A stretch of DNA of 51,921 nucleotides from Clostridiales bacterium (GCA_031263155.1 JAISGK010000103.1:1-51921), one strand, 5' to 3'; shown: positions 24,763-33,487, counted from the stretch's first letter. Notes: generated from the letters alone by a model not told the origin. Numbers and translations are program-made.

Positions 24763-24777
24763 ATACTCGTAAATTAT

Positions 24778-24796
24778 ATTTAGATTATATCTAAAT
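24778..24796. promoter_or_regulatory. Candidate operator palindrome
   Basis: ATTTAGAT-TAT-ATCTAAAT, a perfect 8-bp dyad with a 3-nt centre, just after the predicted transcription start of the CAP-domain gene, well placed for a repressor. Confidence 0.5.
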
Positions 24797-24856
24797 TACA
24801 ATTTAGAAAGGGCGAATATCTGCTAATACATTTTTTATGGGAATTGGAGGGGGCAA

Positions 24857-26227
24857 ATGCGCTTGGTAAGGAATAATGTAATCTTTTTTTTACTCTTTAC
24901 CATATTGTGTGTATATCAAGTCTCACATTTTATGGTATTTGGTGAGTCCAAAGCGACGCCGGTTGTTGCCACATTGTATGTGAACGGTCGATTCGCGGAC
25001 AGTAATACATATGAGATAGATGGAGAGGTATACTACGAGCTGAGATTGCTGGGGCAAAGCATAGGTTTTGTTAATGAATATGATGCTGATTCAGGTGTTA
25101 TCGACATTGTTACTAATAAAGCTAATGAATCTAATAATAAAAATGAGGATGAGCCGCTTGATCTCATTGCTGTAAAGCCAAGTACCAATACATTCAAGAT
25201 AAATGGAACAAAAAAGAGTGTTAGGGCATACTTGATAAACGATTACAACTATGTGAATATAACAGATTTTGCCCAAGCAATCGGAGCTGAGATAGCACAC
25301 GACGTTGGCGCGAATACATATGGTCTAAAGATACTTAGCGCGGAAAATGACATAAGGCCCGAACCAACCCCTGTGACAGCGTCAGCCGCGACAACGCCAA
25401 TTGCGATAGCGCCCACAGTTGCGATAACCCCTCCTGCGACGCCTACAGGCGCATACTCGCAATATTGGAAAGAGGTCACTTACGAAGAAGCGCAGCGACG
25501 TTATAATCAACGAGCGGAAGGCGGGGTCATTATCTTTTACAGTAGTGCCGACCCAATTCACGCCCAGTACATAGAAACAATAAAACAAGCCGCCGAAAAC
25601 GCGCGCCTAACCGTTTATGCGGTAGATAGGTCCGTCGCGCTTAACGCGAATTTTAGCGGGGAAGTTTTTGCCCATATTTACGAAACAGGAGCAGAGATAT
25701 ACCCTCTTCTGTATGTAACGCATGAAACATATTTGGATATGTATGGCGTGTTGAGCGAGAAAGAAGCCACTGCTCTGTTCTCTGGGTTAGCCGCTGAAGT
25801 GTCACAGGTAAGCAGCGGCACAGAAGCCTACGCCACCATCGCAAGTAGCTATAAAGCCCAGGTATTCGATTTGGTAAACGTAGAAAGGCAAAAAAATGGT
25901 ATGAGCCTGTTGGCGAAAGACGCGATGTTGTCTGAAGCGGCACAGTTCAAGTGTACTGACATGATACAAAGAAATTATTATGACCACATATCGCCGACTT
26001 ACGGCGAACCGTACGGATTAATGGATATGTTTAATATTACATATAGAATTTGGGGCGAAAACATAGCAGCGGGTCAGGCCACACCGAAGGAAGTCGTTGA
26101 CGCGTGGATGGCAAGCCCGGGGCACAAAGAAAATATACTGCGTGAGGAATTCACGCATGTGGGGGTGGGTTATAGCAGAAGCGAAACTTATGGCACATTG
26201 TGGTCGCTGGAATTTGTGGGCCGCTAG
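24857..26227 (+). CDS. Secreted CAP (SCP/PR-1) domain protein with copper-amine-oxidase-type N-terminal domain
   Basis: A 456-aa secreted or anchored protein. A hydrophobic N-terminus (residues 8-32) is a signal peptide or anchor. Residues about 38-155 resemble the copper amine oxidase N-terminal repeat domain common in Clostridia surface proteins (LYVNGRFADS, YYELRLLGQSIGF). A Pro/Thr/Ala linker follows (170-200), then a segment that reads like a thioredoxin-fold domain without a CxxC (EGGVIIFYSSADPIHAQYI, about 210-310). The C-terminal CAP domain (about 325-456) has LVNVERQKNG, YYDHISPTYGEP, WGENIAAGQ and WMASPGHKENIL. Start ATG follows GGAGGGGG. Function unknown; CAP proteins here are usually spore or surface associated. 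Confidence 0.85.
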   Translation: MRLVRNNVIFFLLFTILCVYQVSHFMVFGESKATPVVATLYVNGRFADSNTYEIDGEVYYELRLLGQSIGFVNEYDADSGVIDIVTNKANESNNKNEDEPLDLIAVKPSTNTFKINGTKKSVRAYLINDYNYVNITDFAQAIGAEIAHDVGANTYGLKILSAENDIRPEPTPVTASAATTPIAIAPTVAITPPATPTGAYSQYWKEVTYEEAQRRYNQRAEGGVIIFYSSADPIHAQYIETIKQAAENARLTVYAVDRSVALNANFSGEVFAHIYETGAEIYPLLYVTHETYLDMYGVLSEKEATALFSGLAAEVSQVSSGTEAYATIASSYKAQVFDLVNVERQKNGMSLLAKDAMLSEAAQFKCTDMIQRNYYDHISPTYGEPYGLMDMFNITYRIWGENIAAGQATPKEVVDAWMASPGHKENILREEFTHVGVGYSRSETYGTLWSLEFVGR

Positions 26228-26251
26228 AAAGTTATTTTATTCTGCAACAAA

Positions 26252-26275
26252 GGGGCGGCCCATCGCGGTCGCCCC
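26252..26275. terminator. Shared hairpin between convergent genes
   Basis: GGGGCGGCC / GGTCGCCCC, a 9-bp stem with one G-U, between the CAP-domain gene and the A2M-like gene. T-runs are short on both sides (TTATTTTAT on plus, TTTGTT on minus). Confidence 0.55.
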
Positions 26276-26298
26276 AACTTATTTTATATCACGCGCTT

Positions 26299-29200
26299 TC
26301 AATCAAGATCTTCTATCGTATTGCTTGCGCCCCATAGATCGCCTGTGTTAAACTGCGAGCTTATATATGCCCGCTCAATAGCGGCGTTTGCGTCGTTTAT
26401 GCGCAGGGCGTAATATTTTATCTCAGGGCAGCTCGTGCCGTCATAGTAAAACCATATATCGACTGTTTGACTTTCAGATAGCACGACAGTGTACAATGAA
26501 TTTTGTGTTACAGATTGTTGCTCGCCTGATGTGTATCGCATGTTGCTGGGCAGTCTGTCAACGATGCGATACATGCCAGCAGGAGCTTCGTCGGGCATGG
26601 CGACAGAAAATCCTATCGCGTATTCGTTACCTTTGACCTTTGTTATTTCCTTTGTTAACCCTAACTTATTGTTTGTTATCACCAATTCGGAGGGCCTTCC
26701 TTTATATTTTAAATAAACTCCGACGTCTCCGTTTTTCCATAACGCGTTAAGGTTGCTGAATTGCGCTTTGCTTAGGCTCAAATCCGCAACAGTGTAGTCG
26801 GTAAGCCGCGCCGTTACGTCTTCGCCGTTAAGGGTGTAGCGTACCTCCGCCGTGTTGCCGTTTTTAGACAGAAATCGTCTGACATAATGTATACATTCAG
26901 GCATGTCACTAACATATTTGTTGGGCGTATACTTGGACATATACTCATGCGCCGTTGACGGCTCAAGATGGGTCATTGCGTAAAAACGCAGCGTCTCGAT
27001 AAATTCTTGCTGTTTCTCGGCTTCCTCTTCATTTGACGAATAAACAGGTTGCGCGGCAAAATCTGTCAGCGCCGCAGCTTTGTCATAGGCGCCCAGGGTC
27101 GCGTAAGCGCAGGTGAAGGCATATGACAGCACAGCGCTATTGTAATCCGTGATCGGTTCAAGGTTTTGGGCGTATTTGTCCATCGCGAGCAGCACCGGTT
27201 TGTCTTTTGCCGCAAGCATAAGAAAGCCGAAAGCCCATTCAATTTGCTTGTCAACATCGTCCGGCCACGCGGTTTGCGCGTCTTTGTAGGTCATTGTCCA
27301 TTCGGGAAGCATTTTGTTGAGCTGCTCGTCGCTAACCAATTCAGGGAACGCGGCGGTAAATCGAGCGGTATAGATAAATTTGGGGCTACCATACAAAAGT
27401 TCGGGCAAGCCGCCGCTTGACCACGGCAAGTTTGACCCCGCCGCTTTCATACGCGGAGCGCCTTTGTCCCACTCATTCGCAAAAAAATCCTGCGCAAAAG
27501 CCGCTGCCACAACCTCGTCCGCGCGTTTGCTGTTTTTGGCAAACTCCAGCAACCTGCTGATCATATCATAGTAGTCATTGTTAATAAATTTTATATTAAT
27601 AGGCGAGTCGATCACGTTTATGGAGTTGAGGCGCATATTTTGATCAAAAAGTCGCTGATAATTTGTTAGCGGCAATCGTACCCCCGTTTGCGCGACATAC
27701 AGCGTATCTTCCAGTGTATGTGTATGGCCGCGATACTCCGCCGTCACATTCACGGTATATTCACCCGCGCTAATCATACCCAGGTTAAAATACCTGTCGG
27801 TCTGTACAGCTGTAAAAACATCCTCTGCGCCCTTTCGCACCCGCATGGTGTACTCGACAGGTTGAATGTCATTAGCGTCGAAGTCTGAACCGCCGGGTTT
27901 TAGAAAAATCGCTATACCGTCTCCCTCGACATATTCCGAAGGCATAATGATATCCGCATAAAATGGCAAAGTGGCGGTAATATATTCCTCCGTACCACCA
28001 AGCAGCATGTCTCGCGAGTCATATCCGCTAACCGCGCGCGCGGTCAGTCGCCATTTTATCGCACCTTCGCCCAGTTTAACGGCCAGCTGCGCCGTACCCG
28101 CTTTGCCTGTGCTTATGTTTTCGAATATGGAGTACCCGCTTTTTGTCGGCGCAAAATCTCTTGCGAGCTCAAAATCTCTTGCGAGATTAGGCTCTTTCTC
28201 TTCATCCATGTCCGCCTCGCGCACACTTATATCATATTTCGTGTTAGATGTATACGCAAAGTAGTTCGCGCTGTAAGAACTCAAATTGGCGGACGCGTAA
28301 AATTCTTGCGCGTAGTCGTCAGCATTACGCGTAACGTCATTATTAGATGCCGCCACGCTATTTAATGACGTTATGCCATTTGCGGATTCGTCAACTATGC
28401 TGATGTTAACCGAGGCTTCTACCGGCTCGCCACGCGAGTCTGTCGTCGTAATGTTTAATATAGCCTCTCCTCCGGGCGGGTAGCTTTCTTTGTCGAAAGT
28501 AACGCTTACCCCCATCCGATGTTCTATCGCGTCAAAATCTATATTTATGGGCAGTCGGGCGGGGTAGGCGTGCTCGCCGTCAAACCAGACGCCAAACACC
28601 TGACAATTGTACATGTAGTTATCGTTAAACACGATCGGAACACTTTGAGGATCGCCGACGTCAGCGTTAAAAATTCTGCCGTTGGCGGCGACTATCATAA
28701 GCTGTCCGTTTGTTATCGGGGTGTCGGAGTTTGTGTCGCTAAAGCGTATATAGGATGTCTCATTCAGGCGCATAGCGTATGGCTGCTGCGCGGGTTGCAG
28801 CTCGCGTATCAGCTCTATCTGATAATCTGGCGCGCCATCATGGCGGAGGCTGGCTTCGCGAATGTAAAATTCAAAGCTGACGGCGCGTCCCTGCGTGTCC
28901 TTATATGACACAAGCGCGCGATACGAAACCAGGGGGTCATCCTTAAGCGGCAAGTCAGACACGTAAAGACTCCCGCGCTTTAGGGCAAAGCTGTAGCTGT
29001 CGATCTTCTCCTCGCTGTGGTCGTAAGAATATAACGGTACGTTAACATTGCCTTTATAATCATACTTTTTGCCGATTTCGACGCGTTCATAGGTTACTTC
29101 ATAAAGATCCAGCGAGAAGTCCAAGTCAACCGCCATGCCGCGATAGACGCTTGGAGAGATGGACTCGCCGTCAAGCGCGTCTGTACCGGAAGCGGCAAGC

Positions 29201-31422
29201 CCGCTTGGAGATAAAAACGCGCTTTGGCTTACCGCGTCTTCGAGATTAGAGCGCACAATTTCACTCGCCATAAATCGCACAGTATTGTCTGTTATTTCGT
29301 GCTCTAACATTATGTTGCCAGGCAGGGTATAATATTCCGCTGTCGCGGTCTTATAGTTATCCAGAGCGCCAGACAGGCTGTATTCTACGCCAGATGGCAC
29401 AGGGCGCCAGCCCGTTGAGCTTTCGACTGTAGCCGTGTCTGTAAGAGCTCCATATCTATCTGTTTGCCCGATCCGTTTGCCCGATAGGGAGTTAACCAGT
29501 TCAATACCCGCTACGGGAATATCGTGTAATGACGAATCGTCTGATGACGAGTCATCTTGTGATGCCACGGACAAATCAATATATGCCGTTTCGCCAGCAA
29601 AGTACACGCTTCTGTCGGTCTTCACGTCGATAATATATCTGTCTTTACTGTAGTCGGCAAAGCGAATAGTCCGTGACGCTATTATCTCGTCATTTAACTT
29701 GAGGTACACATACGCATAGCCGCTCATATTCTCCGCTTGCAGCGTATGCGTAAACGCTCCGTGTTGATCAGGCGCTAGTTCAACCGAGTTCATACCATCC
29801 AAACTTAATGTAAGAACATCGTTTGAAGTAAGGCGATAGTCATTGGAGGCAGGGCAGACAGACCCATAAATGTTAACCGTGTCGGTAGGGAGGTATTCGT
29901 CACGGTCGGTGTAAAGGTAGGTATAATAGCAGAGTTTGGTCGCTCGCTCATATTCTGCAAAAAGCTCATTAGTGTACGCGAAAGGCGCGGCGTCGCGGTA
30001 AGTGATAGAGACCGCCTCGCTTGCGCGGGTGTCAACGGGTATGGTCATGATGCAACGCCCGTAAGAATCCGTTGTGCCGCGTAGGCCGGAAACATTGATA
30101 TTCGCGCCGCTTGCGGGTTTGCCGTCGCTTGTGTCGTTTACCCAAAACACAGTATCGCCGCCAATAGAAAGCGAGTATACAGACAGCCGATTTATTTGTA
30201 TAAAGGTGTTTATGGCAAACGGCTCACCAGATTCCAAAGCGTCAGAAGCGGACGCGTTTCTGTCTTCCGCCAAAAGCCTCACTAGGTACATACCCTCTGG
30301 ATATGTGTCCAACGCTAGGTATCCGATGTTCTCTTCCTCGGAGTTTTCGGTAAAAAGACCGGTAGAAAATCGCTCAGTGGGCGTTGGCTGCCCAGCAAGG
30401 CTGTCGCCGTATTTTGAATAATATTGCGAAAAGTCCTTTTCATTGGTCATCTTATATATCTCGACTGTAAAATTTATAGGGGCAAACCCATCACCCAGTC
30501 TGTAACGCAGGATGATCTCATCGTTTGGCAAAAAATTCTCATATACATTGTCGTAATGGGAGAGCATGGGCTGCTTGTTGTCAGTTCCAGTGGTGAAATA
30601 TATCGTATAGTCTTGCCGCGTGGAGTGACCGGCGACATCGGAAAAACCCGCTTTCAGCGTCGCGGTATATGTCGTTTGGGGCTTTAGGGGCGCTTTTGGA
30701 ACAAAGTACAAGGTGTCGCCGTTGATCTCCCATTCGCCCGGCGCTGCGGGAGAAATGGTGAAATAGTCAGAAATCTTATCCATCACGGGCGGCGAGGAGA
30801 ATGTAAGCTGTATGCCCGTGTCGGTAGGGATGCCAGTTGGAGGATGCTCCTCATAATCTTCAGCGGTTTTGGCAGGTACGCTTGATTTTACCCTAAACCC
30901 CTCCTGGGTTTGAAACGCGTAGCTTAAGTCGGGGCCATACCTTGATTGCGTATAATAATGGAAGTTGTAGACGGTATCTTCCGCCAGAGGCTCGTTAAAC
31001 GTTAGCTCGTATGATAGTGAATCGCCGTCTGTTTTGATAGCTTCCGATAAGCTAAACGGCTCTCCTGATTTTATTTTAAGGGACGACAAGATCTCGTCCC
31101 TGCTTTTTGTCGTTTGTATGGAGAACGCGGAATTAATATCCACACCATCAGCGCTTTGCGATAAAGGTGTGATGACAAGATCGGACGCGCTCGTCTGTGT
31201 GGGGTATTCCGTTTGCATCGCGCCGGACGATGAGTCGCTGACTATGATGTCGGCGTTGCCCATGTCTGAATTTGTCGGTTTAAAGAGTGATGTGTTACGT
31301 GTGACAAATATTATCGCGACCGCGACTACGGCGACGCAACCCGCAAATATCAATGCGGGCTTTAGCCAGAGAATACGCTTTTTGTTAACGTTGTTATTGT
31401 CATTTTTATTATCTGTTGGCAA
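26299..31422 (-). CDS. Large alpha-2-macroglobulin-like (MG2/A2M) membrane-anchored protein
   Basis: About 1707 aa. A cytoplasmic Asn/Lys-rich tail is followed by a membrane anchor (LKPALIFAGCVAVVAVAIIFV), then bacterial Ig-like domains (for example PPVMDKISDYFTISP and YFVPKAPLKPQTTYTATL), MG-type beta domains (MYLVRLLAEDRN, DREYLPTDTVNIYG-like YTDRDEYLPTDTVNI), an A2M core (IKWRLTARAVSGYDSRDMLLGG, FYADIIMPSEYVEGDG) and a helical TED-like end (RADEVVAAAFAQDFF). The C-x-E-Q thioester motif of protease-trapping A2Ms is absent. The frame runs to ATG at 31506, but a TTGACA-N17-AATAAT promoter overlaps that ATG, so I prefer TTG at 31422 after the GGAGG and hairpin. No penicillin-binding protein 1C partner is nearby. 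Probably a surface protein; function unknown. Confidence 0.85.
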   Translation of the reverse strand: MPTDNKNDNNNVNKKRILWLKPALIFAGCVAVVAVAIIFVTRNTSLFKPTNSDMGNADIIVSDSSSGAMQTEYPTQTSASDLVITPLSQSADGVDINSAFSIQTTKSRDEILSSLKIKSGEPFSLSEAIKTDGDSLSYELTFNEPLAEDTVYNFHYYTQSRYGPDLSYAFQTQEGFRVKSSVPAKTAEDYEEHPPTGIPTDTGIQLTFSSPPVMDKISDYFTISPAAPGEWEINGDTLYFVPKAPLKPQTTYTATLKAGFSDVAGHSTRQDYTIYFTTGTDNKQPMLSHYDNVYENFLPNDEIILRYRLGDGFAPINFTVEIYKMTNEKDFSQYYSKYGDSLAGQPTPTERFSTGLFTENSEEENIGYLALDTYPEGMYLVRLLAEDRNASASDALESGEPFAINTFIQINRLSVYSLSIGGDTVFWVNDTSDGKPASGANINVSGLRGTTDSYGRCIMTIPVDTRASEAVSITYRDAAPFAYTNELFAEYERATKLCYYTYLYTDRDEYLPTDTVNIYGSVCPASNDYRLTSNDVLTLSLDGMNSVELAPDQHGAFTHTLQAENMSGYAYVYLKLNDEIIASRTIRFADYSKDRYIIDVKTDRSVYFAGETAYIDLSVASQDDSSSDDSSLHDIPVAGIELVNSLSGKRIGQTDRYGALTDTATVESSTGWRPVPSGVEYSLSGALDNYKTATAEYYTLPGNIMLEHEITDNTVRFMASEIVRSNLEDAVSQSAFLSPSGLAASGTDALDGESISPSVYRGMAVDLDFSLDLYEVTYERVEIGKKYDYKGNVNVPLYSYDHSEEKIDSYSFALKRGSLYVSDLPLKDDPLVSYRALVSYKDTQGRAVSFEFYIREASLRHDGAPDYQIELIRELQPAQQPYAMRLNETSYIRFSDTNSDTPITNGQLMIVAANGRIFNADVGDPQSVPIVFNDNYMYNCQVFGVWFDGEHAYPARLPINIDFDAIEHRMGVSVTFDKESYPPGGEAILNITTTDSRGEPVEASVNISIVDESANGITSLNSVAASNNDVTRNADDYAQEFYASANLSSYSANYFAYTSNTKYDISVREADMDEEKEPNLARDFELARDFAPTKSGYSIFENISTGKAGTAQLAVKLGEGAIKWRLTARAVSGYDSRDMLLGGTEEYITATLPFYADIIMPSEYVEGDGIAIFLKPGGSDFDANDIQPVEYTMRVRKGAEDVFTAVQTDRYFNLGMISAGEYTVNVTAEYRGHTHTLEDTLYVAQTGVRLPLTNYQRLFDQNMRLNSINVIDSPINIKFINNDYYDMISRLLEFAKNSKRADEVVAAAFAQDFFANEWDKGAPRMKAAGSNLPWSSGGLPELLYGSPKFIYTARFTAAFPELVSDEQLNKMLPEWTMTYKDAQTAWPDDVDKQIEWAFGFLMLAAKDKPVLLAMDKYAQNLEPITDYNSAVLSYAFTCAYATLGAYDKAAALTDFAAQPVYSSNEEEAEKQQEFIETLRFYAMTHLEPSTAHEYMSKYTPNKYVSDMPECIHYVRRFLSKNGNTAEVRYTLNGEDVTARLTDYTVADLSLSKAQFSNLNALWKNGDVGVYLKYKGRPSELVITNNKLGLTKEITKVKGNEYAIGFSVAMPDEAPAGMYRIVDRLPSNMRYTSGEQQSVTQNSLYTVVLSESQTVDIWFYYDGTSCPEIKYYALRINDANAAIERAYISSQFNTGDLWGASNTIEDLD

Positions 31423-31432
31423 AGTGTTGCAT

Positions 31433-31463
31433 CGATACCAGAGTTTGCCTGGTATCGTCCTCC
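31433..31463 (-). promoter_or_regulatory. Leader hairpin between ribosome binding site and start of the A2M-like gene
   Basis: On the minus strand GGAGG (31463-31459) is followed by a perfect 9-bp hairpin CGATACCAG / CTGGTATCG (31457-31433) and then, ten nt later, the in-frame TTG at 31422. Folding of the hairpin would bring the GGAGG to normal distance from TTG. Confidence 0.45.
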
Positions 31464-31489
31464 TTTCTTTGTTTATTGACTTGATGTTA

Positions 31490-31518
31490 ATTATTGCCTT
31501 TAGCATCGTTTATGTCAA
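31490..31518 (-). promoter_or_regulatory. Sigma-A promoter of the A2M-like gene
   Basis: Minus strand TTGACA (31518-31513), 17 nt, AATAAT (31495-31490). It spans the ATG at 31506, which argues against that start. Confidence 0.65.
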
Positions 31519-31656
31519 GTATACTCTGTTCATTGCCTCCCTGCATAGTAAGTATAATACATTATCCCTTAAAATTCACCATTTATTTTGTTGGGCATGG
31601 TGAGCCGCTTACAGGCTGCACGGCGTCTGTGCTGCCGCGCCAACAGATCAGTCGCT

Positions 31657-31707
31657 CAAGATTCTTCGTTGAAATTCAGCCGCAAATGCGCTACAATGTT
31701 GAATATG
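31657..31707 (+). repeat. 51-bp dispersed repeat carrying a promoter (copy 2)
   Basis: 47 of 51 bases match 15563-15613. It contains TTGAAA (31669-31674), 17 nt, TACAAT (31692-31697), and lies about 90 nt upstream of the 65-aa gene. Confidence 0.8.
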
Positions 31708-31783
31708 CGGGGCTTGAGGTGAGACGGCCAACGGGTTTATTCGTGAAATGAGGAAGAAGCCTATAATAAATGAGGTGTTTTTA

Positions 31784-31981
31784 ATGGCTGTAAGCAGACA
31801 GCATTTACACGCGCTGGTTGATATTGTGGAAGAATCCGGCCTTGCCACTCTGTACAATGTAATGATTCGCTTTATACCAGAGGATGACGCGACCCCGGAC
31901 GAAATAGACGCCATAGCGCAAGCCCGCGCCGAATATAAGCGTGGCGAAACGGTAAAACTTGCGGATTTACGGCTTGGCTGA
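31784..31981 (+). CDS. Small antitoxin-like protein
   Basis: A 65-aa acidic protein, MAVSRQHLHALVDIVEESGL then TLYNVMIRFIPEDDATPDEI and a tail ending KRGETVKLADLRLG. Layout (short helical N-terminus, IPEDD-TPDE, K-R-G-E) resembles small Gram-positive proteins found as first genes of toxin/antitoxin pairs. ATG at 31784 has GAGGTG six nt upstream. No intact toxin follows: the next 170 nt carry a GGAGGG site and then a short frame reading LRFDILLWSLQPIQTLANTT that ends at about 32125 inside a long palindrome. Its promoter is in the dispersed repeat. Function not established. Confidence 0.55.
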   Translation: MAVSRQHLHALVDIVEESGLATLYNVMIRFIPEDDATPDEIDAIAQARAEYKRGETVKLADLRLG

Positions 31982-32066
31982 CGCTATGCATCGGAGGGAA
32001 AGCACTGCGGTTTGATATCTTGCTCTGGTCACTCCAACCAATACAAACGCTTGCAAACACAACGCA

Positions 32067-32108
32067 GCTATGCCCTGCTTGCTCCAATTGGGGCAAGCAG
32101 GGCATAGC
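32067..32108. repeat. 42-bp near-perfect palindrome
   Basis: Arms GCTATGCCCTGCTTGC (32067-32082) and GCAAGCAGGGCATAGC (32093-32108) pair perfectly; the centre TCCAATTGGG is itself nearly palindromic, leaving one mismatch over 21-bp arms. No T-run follows on the plus strand; on the minus strand it lies just after the DUF3791 gene. Confidence 0.85.
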
Positions 32109-32150
32109 TTGGCGCTATTTTCTATGACGGGGCTGCCGATTGCCTCTATG

Positions 32151-32360
32151 TTAAACTGTCCTGCGAGCGGCGATGAACTCATCAATGTCCGACACAAGAT
32201 ATTTGTCGCCAAAGGAATGAAGAACATCATAAAAGGATGTGAGGTAGTCAAGAACGCCGTATTCCTTGAACAGGCGAAACGCCTCATGGCCTTTCATATG
32301 GTGTTCGCTTTTATACCGTTCAAGGCAAAACACTTTGAAATGTGCTGTATCGCTTATAAT
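32151..32360 (-). CDS. DUF3791 family protein with a non-canonical or lost start codon
   Basis: About 68-69 aa: SDTAHFKVFCLERYKSEH, then GHEAFRLFKEYGVLDYLTSF and YDVLHSFGDKYLVSDIDEFI, which matches the DUF3791 pattern (L-x-x-Y-G-V, Y-D-V-L-H, D-I-D-E-F/Y-I). Family members begin M-S-x-E/D. Here the codons before SDTAHF are ATT ATA, with GGAGG six nt before ATT and nine before ATA. Either AUU/AUA is used or an ATG has mutated and the gene is dying. It follows the middle gene of a three-gene cassette (DUF3990, small protein, DUF3791). DUF3990/DUF3791 neighbours resemble toxin/antitoxin cassettes; the role of DUF3791 is not known to me. Confidence 0.75.
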   Translation of the reverse strand: MISDTAHFKVFCLERYKSEHHMKGHEAFRLFKEYGVLDYLTSFYDVLHSFGDKYLVSDIDEFIAARRTV

Positions 32361-32373
32361 AAAATCCCTCCTG

Positions 32374-32610
32374 TCAATATTCGGGGAGCGTAAGCTGTCC
32401 GGTTTTGGTTTCGCTATCCAATAACTCATAGAGCTTTGGAACACTGTAATGCCATACCTTGGTTTCCTCTTTTTCAAGCGCCGAATACAACGCGGACGAA
32501 TACATCTTTTCCATAGCTGTATCTTCGTCAATACCTGTCTCGGTAATAATCTTTGTTACTAACCCCATGGATATGGTTTGCAACACCAGTTCAAATTGGT
32601 TGCTTTCCAT
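32374..32610 (-). CDS. Small middle protein of the DUF3990/DUF3791 cassette
   Basis: A 78-aa protein (MESNQFELVLQTISMGLVTKII, then GIDEDTAMEKMYSSALYSALEKEETKVWH, cited in parts, and VPKLYELLDSE). It is typical of the short helical proteins found between DUF3990 and DUF3791 genes, possibly the antitoxin. ATG at 32610, or GTG at 32613, follows GGGAGG. Its start overlaps the end of the DUF3990 remnant by about 20 nt and it ends 13 nt before the DUF3791 frame. Confidence 0.7.
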   Translation of the reverse strand: MESNQFELVLQTISMGLVTKIITETGIDEDTAMEKMYSSALYSALEKEETKVWHYSVPKLYELLDSETKTGQLTLPEY

Positions 32611-32893
32611 CACTTGACGCCTCCCCTAACCGCTCATAGCCCACAAAGCTGCAATAGGTTAGCGATTTTTCTGTGTGGAACAAGATTTGGTTGAACAGTT
32701 CCTCCACCTTTAACCGCTTGATAGCGTCCGCTTTGTCGTAGACGCCGTTTTCATAGTATTGGATAACTGTATAGACCTTATCGTCCGCTACTGCACCGAA
32801 AGCAATATCATAGGAATTTGCCGTCTCACGTCCGCTGCGATTGGCGCAAACAAAATCCAGCCAATCGCCGTTCGGTTCATCAAGGGTAATTCA
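32591..32893 (-). pseudogene. 5'-truncated DUF3990 gene
   Basis: A frame of about 100 codons on the minus strand reads LDEPNGDWLDFVCANRSGRE, YDIAFGAVADDKVYTVIQYY and FNQILFHTEKSLTYCSFVGY, which matches the C-terminal half of DUF3990 proteins (WLDF-NR, YDI-G-VADD, NQI-FHTEKAL). It has no start codon: an in-frame TGA precedes it at the edge of the neighbouring gene, and the N-terminal half with the nucleotide-binding residues is missing. As I recall, DUF3990 belongs to the ADP-ribosyltransferase-like group, so this would be a disabled toxin. Confidence 0.8.
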
Positions 32894-32904
32894 TTTTTTA
32901 TACT

Positions 32905-33477
32905 CTATGTATTTGCTTGTTCGGAATTCAAGTGATGAGCAACAAGGGGCTGCTGATCAATTTCTGGCTTATAGCGCGAGGGGCGGAATTTTATCGCCAA
33001 CACAATGCTGTCAATCACATCAAGCACCGAAATTAATTGTAAAATACTGTGAAACACAAGTTGCTTTGTCGAAATCTGCCCGTTGCGCCGCATTACAATC
33101 AAGCCTGAGATGTTGTGCGCCGATGTGCCGAGTATTGTGAAAAGCGTGTACGGAATGACTATCGGCAAGAACGATATGAAAATAATCGCGATATGAAATA
33201 TCATCGAGCCTCCCGCCCATATCACAAAATTAACAATGTAAAACGGCACAAGGATGAGTTTGACTATCAGCACCGCCAAAAATCGCGGCTTTTTGTTCCT
33301 CGCGGCGGAATACAACGCGCCGATAATGTTGACCACAACAATGCAGCACGCAACTACCATTAAACCTATGGGGATAAAGAACTTGCCAGCGGCGAAGTCG
33401 GGCAAAGTAAATATAAGGAATAGTGATAATGGCACAGAATACACGGAAATCGCAAGCAGCGCCAATAGTCGTTTCAT
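32905..33477 (-). CDS. Hypothetical membrane protein
   Basis: I do not recognise this 190-aa protein. It has about five hydrophobic segments (residues 5-25, 33-55, 68-88, 90-125 and a weaker one at 140-165) and a hydrophilic tail (RPSRYKPEIDQQPL). ATG at 33477 has GGAGGGG four nt upstream, and it follows the 974-aa membrane protein by ten nt, so the two are an operon. The downstream edge abuts the truncated DUF3990 gene. Confidence 0.65.
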   Translation of the reverse strand: MKRLLALLAISVYSVPLSLFLIFTLPDFAAGKFFIPIGLMVVACCIVVVNIIGALYSAARNKKPRFLAVLIVKLILVPFYIVNFVIWAGGSMIFHIAIIFISFLPIVIPYTLFTILGTSAHNISGLIVMRRNGQISTKQLVFHSILQLISVLDVIDSIVLAIKFRPSRYKPEIDQQPLVAHHLNSEQANT

Positions 33478-33487
33478 AATACCCCTC

